Assembly (NCBI GenBank): GCA_021823875.1 | Contig: JAKAMD010000047.1 | Coordinates: 1 to 14,056, forward strand | DNA from: Pseudomonadota bacterium | GTDB taxonomy: Bacteria; Pseudomonadota; Alphaproteobacteria; Rhizobiales; Xanthobacteraceae | DNA: 14,056 nt | Direction of reading: 5' to 3' | Shown here: one piece after another, positions 6,835-14,056 of the stretch | Layout: each line of letters starts with the position of its first letter | Position numbering within the stretch: the first letter of the stretch is position 1 | The notes under the pieces: generated by a model | Seen by the model: only the letters and a program-made list of their open reading frames with translations | The model's database searches: none | Told to the model about the DNA's origin: nothing | Translations under genes and position numbers: made by a program

Positions 6835-8007
6835 CTAGCGCGTCTTCTCGAAGATTTCCCGTCCGATCAGCATGCGGCGGATTTCGCTGGTGCCCGCCCC
6901 GATCTCGTACAGTTTGGCGTCGCGCAGCAGGCGGCCGGTCGGGAACTCGTTGATATAGCCGTTGCCGCCGAGGCACTGGATCGCCTCCAGCGCCATCCAG
7001 GTGGCGCGCTCGGCCGCGTAGAGAATGGCGCCGGCGGCGTCCTCGCGCGTGGTGCGCCCCTCGTCGCAGGCGCGCGCCACCGTGTACACATAGGCCTTGG
7101 CTGCATTCATGGTGACATACATGTCGGCGAGCTTGGCCTGCATCATCTGGAAGCGGCCGATCGGCTGGCCGAACTGCTGGCGGTCGTGCACGTACGGGAT
7201 CACCACGTCCAGGCAGGCCTGCATGATGCCCAAGGGGCCGGCGGCCAGCACCACGCGCTCATAGTCGAGGCCGGACATCAGCACGTTGACGCCGTTGCCG
7301 ACGGCGCCGAGCACGTTCTCCTCCGGCACTTCGCAATCGGTGAACACCAGTTCCGAGGTGTCGGAACCGCGCATGCCGAGCTTGTCGAGCTTCTGCGCCG
7401 GCGCGAAGCCCTTGAAGTCTTTCTCGATGAGGAAGGCGGTGATGCCGCGCGCACCGGCGGTGCGGTCGGTCTTGGCATAGACCACCAGCGTGTCGGCGAC
7501 CGGGCCGTTGGTGATCCACATCTTGGAGCCGTTCAGCACATAGCGGTCGCCGACCTTCTCGGCATGCGTGCGCATCGACACCACGTCGGAGCCGGCGTTG
7601 GGCTCCGACATGGCGAGCGCGCCGACGTGCTCGCCGGAAATCAGCTTGGGCAGGTATTTGCGCCTCTGCGCCTCGCTGCCGTTGCGGCGAACCTGGTTGA
7701 CGCACAGATTGGAATGCGCGCCATAGGACAGGCCGACCGCAGCCGAGGCGCGCGAGACCTCCTCCATCGCCACACAGTGATGCAGATAGCCGAGCCCGGA
7801 CCCGCCATAGTCCTCTTCCACCGTGATGCCGTGCAGGCCGAGTACACCCATCTCCGGCCACAGATCGCGCGGAAAAACATTGTCACGGTCGATTTGCTCG
7901 GCGCGCGGCGCGATGCGGTCGCGGGCGAAATCGGCGACGGACTTGCGCAGCATATCGACCTCGGTGCCGAGGCCGAAATCGAAGCCCGTCCAGGCATTGG
8001 GGATCAT
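6835..8007 (-). CDS. ivd: Isovaleryl-CoA dehydrogenase
   Basis: A 390-residue acyl-CoA dehydrogenase of normal length. It oxidises isovaleryl-CoA to 3-methylcrotonyl-CoA in leucine breakdown, passing electrons through FAD to electron-transfer flavoprotein in the cytoplasm. Both family signatures are present: AMSEPNAGSD (132-141) and QCLGGNGYINEFPTGRLLRD near residue 345. The catalytic base is Glu250 in SGLDYERVVLAAGPLG; a glutamate at this helix-G position separates isovaleryl-CoA dehydrogenase from short- and medium-chain enzymes, which carry it later. The ATG has ribosome site GGGAGTGA about eight bases upstream. Other leucine-pathway genes (carboxylase, hydratase, lyase) usually lie next to ivd, but none is in the window; an OsmC gene and an integrase scar stand downstream instead. 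A close relative acting on other branched acyl-CoAs is possible, but the specific call is strong. Confidence 0.93.
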   Translation of the reverse strand: MIPNAWTGFDFGLGTEVDMLRKSVADFARDRIAPRAEQIDRDNVFPRDLWPEMGVLGLHGITVEEDYGGSGLGYLHHCVAMEEVSRASAAVGLSYGAHSNLCVNQVRRNGSEAQRRKYLPKLISGEHVGALAMSEPNAGSDVVSMRTHAEKVGDRYVLNGSKMWITNGPVADTLVVYAKTDRTAGARGITAFLIEKDFKGFAPAQKLDKLGMRGSDTSELVFTDCEVPEENVLGAVGNGVNVLMSGLDYERVVLAAGPLGIMQACLDVVIPYVHDRQQFGQPIGRFQMMQAKLADMYVTMNAAKAYVYTVARACDEGRTTREDAAGAILYAAERATWMALEAIQCLGGNGYINEFPTGRLLRDAKLYEIGAGTSEIRRMLIGREIFEKTR

Positions 8008-8055
8008 GGCGCGTCACTCCCAGGCGCCGCCCCGGCAGCGGAGCGCGCGCGAACA

Positions 8056-8099
8056 AATTCCATAACATGAATTCTATAACGGGCCGGCCGGGCTGTCAG
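8056..8099 (-). promoter_or_regulatory. Putative sigma70-type promoter of ivd with overlapping tandem repeat
   Basis: On the minus strand CTGACA (8099-8094) and TAGAAT (8076-8071) match the -35 and -10 consensus at five of six positions each, with the ideal 17-base spacing; transcription would start near 8064, about 55 bases before the ivd ATG. An 11-base direct repeat, AATTCCATAAC (8056-8066) and AATTCTATAAC (8070-8080) on the plus strand, differs at one base, has a 14-base period and overlaps the -10 element. It could be an operator or a duplicated -10. No known operator was recognised. Confidence 0.5.
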
Positions 8100-8120
8100 C
8101 GGCTCGCTGGAGCGACCAAA

Positions 8121-8170
8121 ACGATGCGCGCGACACTCGGCCGCGCGCGGGTGCGCCGTTGCCCAACGGT
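8121..8170 (-). terminator. Tandem GC-rich hairpins downstream of the chemoreceptor gene
   Basis: Reading away from the chemoreceptor stop codon, CCGTT/AACGG (8156-8160 with 8165-8169) forms a short stem with loop GCCC, then GCGCGCG (8126-8132) pairs with CGCGCGC (8142-8148) across a 9-base loop. On the minus strand the second stem is followed by ATCGTTTT. This resembles a weak intrinsic terminator, or a transcript-stabilising structure. It separates the cheW-receptor pair from the ivd promoter. Confidence 0.35.
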
Positions 8171-8193
8171 CCGATTGGCCTTACGGCCCGCTA

Positions 8194-10248
8194 TCAGGCG
8201 GCGACATGCTTCTGCAGCGCGTAGAGCGCGTCGCGCACTGTGTCGGAGGCCGCCGAATATTTCGTGCCTCGTTGCAAGGCCTCCTCCGCGTCGGCGTAGC
8301 GCCGTGCATTGATCAGCCCTGCGACCCTGCCGGCCTCGGCATGGAAGTCCTTATGCGCCGCCACAACGCACTGGAATTCCGGACTATGACCGAAACTTGC
8401 TTTTCCCGCGCCATACAGCCAATGGCCGAGCTGGCAGCAATTGTCTTTCGAGATCGAAACCGCATCAAGCTGCTCCTGATGCGAAATCGCGTGACGAAGT
8501 CTTATTTTCCATTCCGCGTGTTTTTCGATGGCCGCTTCCAGATTCATATCGCCGCTCGAATCCGTCACGAGTTCCTGCCCTGACGACACCCTGCGCCGCG
8601 GAGCCGGCATCGAGGCAACATGCCCCCGCGTGCGGCCATTTGCTGGTTGTGCTGTATGCACAGTCTGATCACCCGAATGGCCAATTCGGAAATAGGCGAC
8701 GTGGGCAGCCATTGCGCTCGCCTGCTGCAGCAGCTTCTGAGCCGTGGCGGCATTTTCCTCCACCAGAGCCGAATTGTGCTGCGTCACCTCGTCCATTTGC
8801 GTCAGCACTTTGCCGACCTGCTCGACGCCGCTCGCCTGTTCCATGCTGGCGTTGGCGATTTCGGAGACGAGGTCACCTAGCTTCTTGATCGACTCGACGA
8901 TCTCATTAAGCGATGCGCCGGCACGGTTGACCAGCTCGACGCCATCCTTGACCTGACCGTTAGAGCTGGTGATCAGCCCGGTGATGTCCTTGGCCGCCTG
9001 CGACGAGCGCTGCGCCAGACTGCGTACTTCCGACGCCACCACCGCAAAGCCGCGCCCCGCCTCGCCGGCACGCGCGGCTTCCACCGCGGCATTGAGCGCC
9101 AGGAGGTTGGTCTGCCGGGCGATCTCGTCGATGACACCGATGATGTCGGAAATCTTGCGGGACGATTCTTCGATCTTGGCCATGGCCTCGACCGCATGAG
9201 CAACCACTTCGCCGCCGCGTTCGGCGATCTTACGGGTGCCGGCCGCCGAGCTATTGGCCTCCTGGGCGTTCTCGGCATTCTTTTTCACGGTGGCGGAGAT
9301 TTCTTCCATCGAAGCCGAGGTCTCCTCCAGGCTGGCGGCCTGCTCCTCGGTGCGCTGCGACAGATCGGTCGTGCTGCTGGAAATCTCAGATGCGGCATTG
9401 CTGACTTCGACTGCCGCAATCTTGATCTCGGAGATCGTGACGCCAATCCGCTCCGCCGTCTGCAGCAAAGCCCTCGAAATGGCGCCGATTTCGTCGCCGC
9501 TCGCGGTGTCCGGAAGACTGACGTTCAGATTGCCCTCGGCCATCTCGTCCATGGCGTCATCCAAGCGCATCAAGGGACCGGCAATCCCCCTCTGGGTGGC
9601 GAAGATGAAGAGCAGCATGCCGGCCGCCGCAGCCGCAACGCAGAGGATGACGCTTATCTCCATTGCCCGGCGCGCATTATCCGTTGCAGCCTTCGCTTGC
9701 GATGCTGCGAGCGCCACCAAGCGATCCATCGCTTTAGTCAGCAGCTGCGTCGGAGGGCGGTCCATGCCGGCGACCGCCGCATCGCCGACAGCGCTTTCGA
9801 AATTGCTTTGCTTGAATTTTTCGAACGCGCGCCGATAGGATTCCCCCATGCTCTTATGGGCGGCGAGGAACTGGCTCACCAGCTGCGCGGCTTGCGGATC
9901 AGAAATGTTACGACTTAAATATTCGGCTTGATTGCGAACACTGCTCTCGCGCTTCTGAAAATTGCCCCAGTATTTTTTCAAGGCCTCCGGCTTTTTCCCC
10001 CTGAGAAGCGTATCCTTCCATTCCTGGACCTGCTTCTTGAAATCAGCTTCCATGGAGACCGCATTGAGCGCATTGCTCTGGCTGCGGGCAGCGCTACCTT
10101 CAAATGCGCGCAGACTCGCGCCGAACTGCCAAAAACCTACCGCCCCCGCGGCGAGCAGCAGGGCCGTGCTAATTCCATAAAGAAACAGAAGCTTTCCGCG
10201 CAGACGGAATGTCCCGCTCGTCCAATTCCGCCATATTGAAACGGACAT
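8194..10248 (-). CDS. Methyl-accepting chemotaxis protein with C-terminal CZB zinc-binding domain
   Basis: A 684-residue inner-membrane chemoreceptor. A first membrane helix at about 18-40 and a second at 197-217 enclose a helical periplasmic sensor of about 155 residues, resembling a four-helix-bundle ligand domain. A HAMP linker follows (218-270), then the coiled-coil signalling domain with the conserved hairpin tip IDEIARQTNLLALNAAVEAARAG (373-395), where CheA and CheW dock. After a flexible linker (525-570) comes a CZB domain with the expected zinc ligands: His577 (KHAEWK), Cys605 in CQLGHW, His632 and His636 (AHKDFH). CZB domains sense zinc or, through the ligand cysteine, hypochlorous acid and related oxidants. 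Cys604 directly precedes the ligand Cys605, an uncommon vicinal pair. The ATG has ribosome site AAAGGGG, and the gene starts 19 bases after the cheW stop, so the two are surely cotranscribed. No C-terminal CheR-tethering pentapeptide is seen. Confidence 0.93.
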   Translation of the reverse strand: MSVSIWRNWTSGTFRLRGKLLFLYGISTALLLAAGAVGFWQFGASLRAFEGSAARSQSNALNAVSMEADFKKQVQEWKDTLLRGKKPEALKKYWGNFQKRESSVRNQAEYLSRNISDPQAAQLVSQFLAAHKSMGESYRRAFEKFKQSNFESAVGDAAVAGMDRPPTQLLTKAMDRLVALAASQAKAATDNARRAMEISVILCVAAAAAGMLLFIFATQRGIAGPLMRLDDAMDEMAEGNLNVSLPDTASGDEIGAISRALLQTAERIGVTISEIKIAAVEVSNAASEISSSTTDLSQRTEEQAASLEETSASMEEISATVKKNAENAQEANSSAAGTRKIAERGGEVVAHAVEAMAKIEESSRKISDIIGVIDEIARQTNLLALNAAVEAARAGEAGRGFAVVASEVRSLAQRSSQAAKDITGLITSSNGQVKDGVELVNRAGASLNEIVESIKKLGDLVSEIANASMEQASGVEQVGKVLTQMDEVTQHNSALVEENAATAQKLLQQASAMAAHVAYFRIGHSGDQTVHTAQPANGRTRGHVASMPAPRRRVSSGQELVTDSSGDMNLEAAIEKHAEWKIRLRHAISHQEQLDAVSISKDNCCQLGHWLYGAGKASFGHSPEFQCVVAAHKDFHAEAGRVAGLINARRYADAEEALQRGTKYSAASDTVRDALYALQKHVAA

Positions 10249-10267
10249 CGTAATTACCCCTTTAGCG

Positions 10268-10840
10268 TTAGCTCCCCGACATTTCCTGTTCGGTTTCTAT
10301 TGCCCGGCTGTGAAAGTCTTCGACCATAAGGTCCGTCGGCGCCTCAAGAAGATTGCGCAGATCGATCAAGGCGATCATGCCATTGTCGTCGGTCACCAGC
10401 CCCGAAAGAAAATCCGAGGCCGCATCTTCGCTTGTCCGCGGCACCGGCTGGATTTTGTCTTGCTCGAATGAAACAATATCGAGCACCCGATCAGCCAACA
10501 GACCGACCTGCCGTCCATTGATCTGAACAATGATGATGATGGAGGCAGGTGACTCCTCGGTCAGCCCTTGGCCGAAACGGCACCTCAGATCGACGATCGG
10601 CATCACCACGCCGCGCAGATTCAGTACGCCGCGCACATAGTCCGGTTGATTGGGCAGATGCGTGACGCTCGACCATTCCTTGATCTCGCGCACTGCCATG
10701 ATATCGACGCCGTATCGGTCGTCGCCGATGGCGAAACTGACGAACTCGACCAATCCGGTCGCGCTGGCGGTGTTGCCCTCGCTGAAATCGGATTTGCGAA
10801 AATCGGCCCTGGGAGGCGATGAAATGAGAACCTGGTCCAT
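10268..10840 (-). CDS. cheW: Chemotaxis coupling protein CheW
   Basis: A 190-residue cytoplasmic adaptor that links chemoreceptors to the CheA kinase. The CheW SH3-like fold runs from about 30 to 170: LVEFVSFAIGDDRYGVDI (30-47), the docking segment PDYVRGVLNLRGVVMPIVDL (66-85), IIIIVQINGRQVGLLADRVLDI (101-122) and IALIDLRNLL (156-165). The first 28 residues and the last 20 extend beyond the typical core and look disordered. The start has only a weak ribosome site (GGTAGAG), but no better in-frame start exists. It stands directly upstream of the CZB chemoreceptor with no cheA, cheY, cheR or cheB in view, so the pair is probably a stand-alone module that feeds a kinase encoded elsewhere. Confidence 0.92.
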   Translation of the reverse strand: MDQVLISSPPRADFRKSDFSEGNTASATGLVEFVSFAIGDDRYGVDIMAVREIKEWSSVTHLPNQPDYVRGVLNLRGVVMPIVDLRCRFGQGLTEESPASIIIIVQINGRQVGLLADRVLDIVSFEQDKIQPVPRTSEDAASDFLSGLVTDDNGMIALIDLRNLLEAPTDLMVEDFHSRAIETEQEMSGS

Positions 10841-11144
10841 GCAAACGCTCTACCAATTCGCGTTCTGCGCGAGCGAAAGAAATCAAAAGTACAATGTAAA
10901 ATAGCACCGCCCCGGTATCACCTTTGCTAATGAATTACAGAACATGGATTGGGCTTTAGTTATCGCTCAACGATCCTTGCAGCCGTCAAAAATCTCAAAT
11001 GCACATCGAAGCGGGAACTTGGCGCGGACGTCAGGTGTTGTGCCCGGCTTCGCCAAAGCTAAGACGAGGCCGATCAATGATTAATGCCGAACTTGTTTCA
11101 CCGCTGCCGGATTGCGCAATCCCGCAAGTGCGAATGCGGCGCGC
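10841..11144. other. Non-coding stretch between cheW and the GGDEF-EAL gene
   Basis: About 304 bases without a supportable gene and visibly richer in A and T than the flanking genes. It must hold the promoter of the cheW-receptor pair (minus strand), but I could not identify convincing -35 and -10 elements. A perfect 14-base palindrome, GGATTGCGCAATCC, lies at 11109-11122 just after the GGDEF-EAL stop codon, and TTGGCG (11019-11024) can pair with CGCCAA (11051-11056). Neither has a T-run. No RNA gene was recognised. Confidence 0.6.
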
Positions 11145-13055
11145 TCAGGCCGTCTGCCGACCGGCCTGCTCCGCTCCGCGACGCATGCCGCCCGCGCGCG
11201 CCGGCTCCGCCAACAGCCGGTCAATGGTGCGCGCCGGCGCCGGCTTGGCGAACAGATAGCCCTGCATCTCGTCGCAGCCGGCCAGCCGCAGCAGCACTCG
11301 CTGCTCTTCGGTCTCCACCCCCTCGACCAGCACCGACAGGCCGAGCGCCCGGCCGAGCGCCACAATCGCCTGGATGATGACGCCGCCATTAGGTGATCGG
11401 CCAAGCGCGGCAACGAAGCTCTTGTCGATCTTGAGCTTGTCGAGCGGGAAACGTTGCAGATAGCCGAGATTGGAATAGCCGGAACCGAAATCGTCGAGCG
11501 CGATCCGCACACCGAGCGCATGCAGATCTTTGATGCGCTTGATCATCTCCTCCGGATTTTCGATCAAGACGCCCTCGGTAATTTCCAGCATCAGCCGCGC
11601 AGCAGGCACGCCGCTGTCCTCCAGCGACTTGCGCACCAGCACCACGATTTCAGCGTCGCGCATCTGCAGCGGCGACAGGTTCACCGCCACATAGATGCTG
11701 GACCAGCGCTTGGCCTCGCTGAGCGCGCGGCGCAATACAAAGGCGCCCAACGTATCCATCAGACCCATCTGCTCGGCGATCGGGATGAAGGTGGCGGGCG
11801 GAATGTAACCGCGCACCGAATGCTTCCAGCGCAGCAGCGCCTCGACGCCGACAATACGCGCGCCCTGTGCGGCGACGATGGGCTGGTAATGCAAATCGAG
11901 TTCTCCGGCGGCGAGCGCGCGCGGCAGTTCAAGTTGAATGAACTTCTCGTCGGCCGAAATCGCATCGATGGCGGCCTCGTAAATGACGATCGAGCCGGGG
12001 CCACGCTTGATGGCGGCGCGTAGCGCGATTTCGGCGCGGCGGGTAAGTTCAGCGCGGGTGTTGGCATGGAACGGCGCCTGGGCGATACCGGCATACGCGA
12101 TGAGCCGCGCCACGCTGTCGATCCAATAGGGCCGCGCGATGGCATCCAGTGCGGTACGCACCAGAGCTTCGACATCGAAATCGGCAGCAGCGGTGAGGAT
12201 CAAAGCGAATTCGTTGCTACCGATCCGTCCGCACTGGGCCTCCACCGGCAAGACATATTGCAGACGCTGCGCCACGGTAGCGGTCAGATCATCGCTCGCC
12301 GGCGCGTTCAGCTCAGCGCTGGCATCGGCCAGACCATCGATCTCGATCAGCGCGAATGTTGTCGCCATGCTGGCGCCGCGGGCAGCGAGCGCCTGGTCGA
12401 GCAGTTCCAGCATCTTGCCGTGATTGGCGAGCCCGGTGAGCTTGTCGGCGTCGCCGGCGCGGCGCGCCCGCTCCTCGCTCGCCGCTAAGTCCTCGCGCGC
12501 GCGCCGCAACTGGCGCAACGAAAATCCGGCAAAGCCGACCAGCACAATGGCAATGCCGGCGATCAGTGGCATGAGCCGGGTCACCATGTCCGTCGTCGGA
12601 TGGGTCCGTTGCCAGGTCAGGAAGCCGGTGATGCGTCCGTCGGCGTCGACCACCGGCTGCATCAAGCGCGCGCCGGGTGCCGGGTCCGCCTCGAATTCTA
12701 GCCCCTTCAGACCCGCGCTCTGCTCGACCAGGCGCATGACGTGCGGATCGAGCGCTCCGGGCTGTCCAAACACCAAGCGGGCTTCGGCGATGACGTTGCG
12801 CAGGGCACTTCGCTGCGCCAGCCACAGGCGCTCGTCGCTCTGGCGCGCCACTCCATAGCCGATCGCCGCGCACAGCAGCGTCGCGCCCATGGCGAAGACC
12901 GCCAGGACGACGATCAGCCGCGAGGCCGACAGCAGACGCCGTGCCCGCGCGCGCGAGGCCCCGGCCGCGTCGCCAGGTTGTTGCGCGCGCAGCCGCAGCA
13001 GCGCCTGGAGCGCGCTTTGCGTCCCTTCCACCGAAAACCCCAAGCTGCGGTGCAC
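11145..13055 (-). CDS. Membrane GGDEF-EAL protein, likely c-di-GMP phosphodiesterase with degenerate GGDEF
   Basis: A 636-residue protein with membrane helices at about 47-69 and 161-180 around a roughly 90-residue periplasmic region, then a short coiled coil (182-200). The GGDEF domain (about 200-362) begins DKLTGLANHGK, but the active site reads RIGSNEF (277-283) instead of RxGGDEF, so it should not synthesise c-di-GMP; it may bind GTP and regulate. The EAL domain (about 372-615) keeps its catalytic residues: EALLRW (Glu405), Asn459 in VNLSP, Glu491 in LEITE, DDFGSG (Asp521, Asp522), Lys542 in KIDKSF, Glu578 in VEGVE and Gln598 in QGYLFAKP. It should hydrolyse c-di-GMP to pGpG, favouring motility, which fits the nearby chemotaxis genes. 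The start is uncertain: GTG at 13055 has little ribosome site, while GTG at 13031 (residue 9) follows TTGGGG. Confidence 0.92.
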   Translation of the reverse strand: MHRSLGFSVEGTQSALQALLRLRAQQPGDAAGASRARARRLLSASRLIVVLAVFAMGATLLCAAIGYGVARQSDERLWLAQRSALRNVIAEARLVFGQPGALDPHVMRLVEQSAGLKGLEFEADPAPGARLMQPVVDADGRITGFLTWQRTHPTTDMVTRLMPLIAGIAIVLVGFAGFSLRQLRRAREDLAASEERARRAGDADKLTGLANHGKMLELLDQALAARGASMATTFALIEIDGLADASAELNAPASDDLTATVAQRLQYVLPVEAQCGRIGSNEFALILTAAADFDVEALVRTALDAIARPYWIDSVARLIAYAGIAQAPFHANTRAELTRRAEIALRAAIKRGPGSIVIYEAAIDAISADEKFIQLELPRALAAGELDLHYQPIVAAQGARIVGVEALLRWKHSVRGYIPPATFIPIAEQMGLMDTLGAFVLRRALSEAKRWSSIYVAVNLSPLQMRDAEIVVLVRKSLEDSGVPAARLMLEITEGVLIENPEEMIKRIKDLHALGVRIALDDFGSGYSNLGYLQRFPLDKLKIDKSFVAALGRSPNGGVIIQAIVALGRALGLSVLVEGVETEEQRVLLRLAGCDEMQGYLFAKPAPARTIDRLLAEPARAGGMRRGAEQAGRQTA

Positions 13056-13070
13056 CAGCGTCTAGGCTTA

Positions 13071-13110
13071 GGGGAGTCAGCGTTAATAGGGGGTCAGCAA
13101 ATAAGGTGAA
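13071..13110 (-). promoter_or_regulatory. Possible promoter region with GCTGAC direct repeats upstream of the GGDEF-EAL gene
   Basis: The short A/T-rich gap between the mgtE stop and the GGDEF-EAL start contains, on the minus strand, a weak -10-like TATTAA (13088-13083) with TTCACC about 16 bases upstream. Two copies of GCTGAC followed by C-rich sequence (plus strand GGGGGTCAGC at 13089-13098 and GGGGAGTCAGC at 13071-13081) flank the -10, 17 bases apart. This could be an operator pair. The promoter match is poor, so the call is tentative. Confidence 0.25.
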
Positions 13111-13136
13111 TGAAATATGACCGGCCAGGACCCGCG

Positions 13137-14056
13137 TCAGCGCAGGCCGAACCACAGCGTGGCGATCGACAGGAACGAGAAGAAACCAACCACGTCGGTG
13201 ACGGTCGTCACAAAGGGGCTGGAGGCCACCGCCGGGTCGATCTTGAGCTGGTTGAGGCCGAGCGGGATCAGGATGCCGCCGAGCGCAGCCGCCAGCAGGT
13301 TACAGATCATGGCCAAGCCGATCACGAAGGCGAGCCCCGGCACCCTGAACCAGGCATAGGCGACGGCGCCAGTGATGAAGGCGAAGGCCAGGCCGTTGAA
13401 CAGCCCGACCAGCAGTTCGCGCGTGATCACGCGCCAGGCATTGGCGTCGGTGAGGTCGCGGGTGGCGAGCGCGCGCACCGCCACCGTCATGGTCTGGGTG
13501 GTGGCATTGCCGCCCTGGCTCGCCACAATCGGCGCCAGCACCGCCAGCGCCACCATCTTCTGCAACTGGCCCTCGAACAGACCGAGCACCGAACTTGCGA
13601 GGAAAGCGGTGGCGAGATTGACCAGGAGCCAATTGAAGCGGCCGCGCGCGATGGTCCACACCGAGTCGGAGAGCTCTTCGTCGTGGGTGACGCCGCCGAG
13701 CGCCTTGATGTCTTCTTCCGCCTCTTCCTCGATCACGTCGGCGACGTCGTCGAAGGTGATGACGCCGACCAGCCGGTCCTCGGTATCGACCACGGGCGCA
13801 GCCACCAGATCGTAGCGTTGGAACAGCCGCGCCACCTCTTCCTGGTCCTCGGTCGCGCGCACACGCCGGCGCTCCGGTTCCATCAATTCGGACACTGGCA
13901 CCGGCCGCTGGCTGCGCAGCAGCCGGTCGAGCGGAACCGCGCCGAGGAAGTGCTGTCCCTCGTCGGCGACATACAACTCGTAGAAACGATCCGGCAGTTC
14001 GACCGTTTCGCGCATGTAGTCGATGGCCTGGCCGACGGTCCAAGTTGGCGACACCG
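13137..14056 (-). CDS. mgtE: Magnesium transporter MgtE (N-terminal part outside window)
   Basis: The C-terminal 305 residues or so of an MgtE channel; the frame runs off the right edge, and the first visible Met-like codon (GTG) is an internal valine in VSPTWTVGQAIDYMRE. Visible parts are CBS domain 1 (to about 55), CBS domain 2 (about 56-112, PVSELM to FDDVADVIEEE), the plug-like connecting helix, and five membrane helices (about 141-305). The channel motif LAPIVASQGGNATTQTMTVAVRAL (172-195) and the TM5 acidic residue Asp287 in TVTDVVGFFSFL, which lines the pore in characterised MgtE proteins, are intact. The N domain and start are missing because of the window edge, not mutation. It imports Mg2+ and is gated by Mg2+ binding to the CBS domains. 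It lies 81 bases upstream of the GGDEF-EAL gene in the same direction. Confidence 0.92.
   Translation of the reverse strand, partial: VSPTWTVGQAIDYMRETVELPDRFYELYVADEGQHFLGAVPLDRLLRSQRPVPVSELMEPERRRVRATEDQEEVARLFQRYDLVAAPVVDTEDRLVGVITFDDVADVIEEEAEEDIKALGGVTHDEELSDSVWTIARGRFNWLLVNLATAFLASSVLGLFEGQLQKMVALAVLAPIVASQGGNATTQTMTVAVRALATRDLTDANAWRVITRELLVGLFNGLAFAFITGAVAYAWFRVPGLAFVIGLAMICNLLAAALGGILIPLGLNQLKIDPAVASSPFVTTVTDVVGFFSFLSIATLWFGLR

Noticed and set aside
6793..8070. Long 425-codon open frame on the + strand opposite ivd
   Set aside because: It is the antisense of a clear isovaleryl-CoA dehydrogenase; its protein is His/Ala/Gly-rich with no family motif, typical of a mirror frame in GC-rich coding DNA.
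10898..10906. Extended -10-like TGCTATTTT on the minus strand upstream of cheW
   Set aside because: No acceptable -35 element at the right spacing, so not reported as a promoter.
1..14056. tRNA/rRNA genes, CRISPR arrays, insertion-sequence ends, toxin-antitoxin or phage-defence genes
   Set aside because: Looked for on both strands by eye; no cloverleaf, regular repeat-spacer array, transposase or defence domain was seen.

Overview
This GC-rich window, with tightly packed genes, looks like an alphaproteobacterial chromosome, most likely from the Hyphomicrobiales (Bradyrhizobium/Xanthobacteraceae-like). That placement rests on gene content and protein style (isovaleryl-CoA dehydrogenase, CZB chemoreceptor, GGDEF-EAL protein, MgtE), not on a marker gene.

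Left part, + strand, 1-5528. A compact gene run, probably one transcription unit, encodes a flavin monooxygenase-like oxidoreductase (its first codons lie left of the window), an alpha/beta hydrolase, a 12-helix MFS transporter and a cysteine synthase fused to a C-terminal glutaredoxin. A small membrane protein of unknown function follows. The set resembles an import-oxygenate-hydrolyse-PLP pathway, possibly for a sulfur compound; the substrate is unknown. The leader in front of the MFS gene contains two mutually exclusive perfect stems, one of which would cover its ribosome binding site.

Boundary, 5529-6692, - strand. A tyrosine recombinase that lost its N-terminal half is joined directly to the 3' end of an OsmC-family gene, whose last residues are replaced by out-of-frame integrase sequence. 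This is a scar of mobile-element insertion and deletion, and probably marks the edge of the acquired left segment.

Right part, 6693-14056, all on the - strand. It holds isovaleryl-CoA dehydrogenase (ivd) with a good sigma70-type promoter overlapped by an 11-bp tandem repeat; a cheW-chemoreceptor pair whose receptor ends in a zinc-binding CZB domain; a membrane GGDEF-EAL protein with a ruined GGDEF site and an intact EAL site, hence a likely c-di-GMP phosphodiesterase; and the C-terminal part of an MgtE magnesium channel cut by the right edge. This side reads as ordinary core chromosome with a motility and signalling flavour.

No tRNA, rRNA, CRISPR array or intact insertion sequence was recognised.
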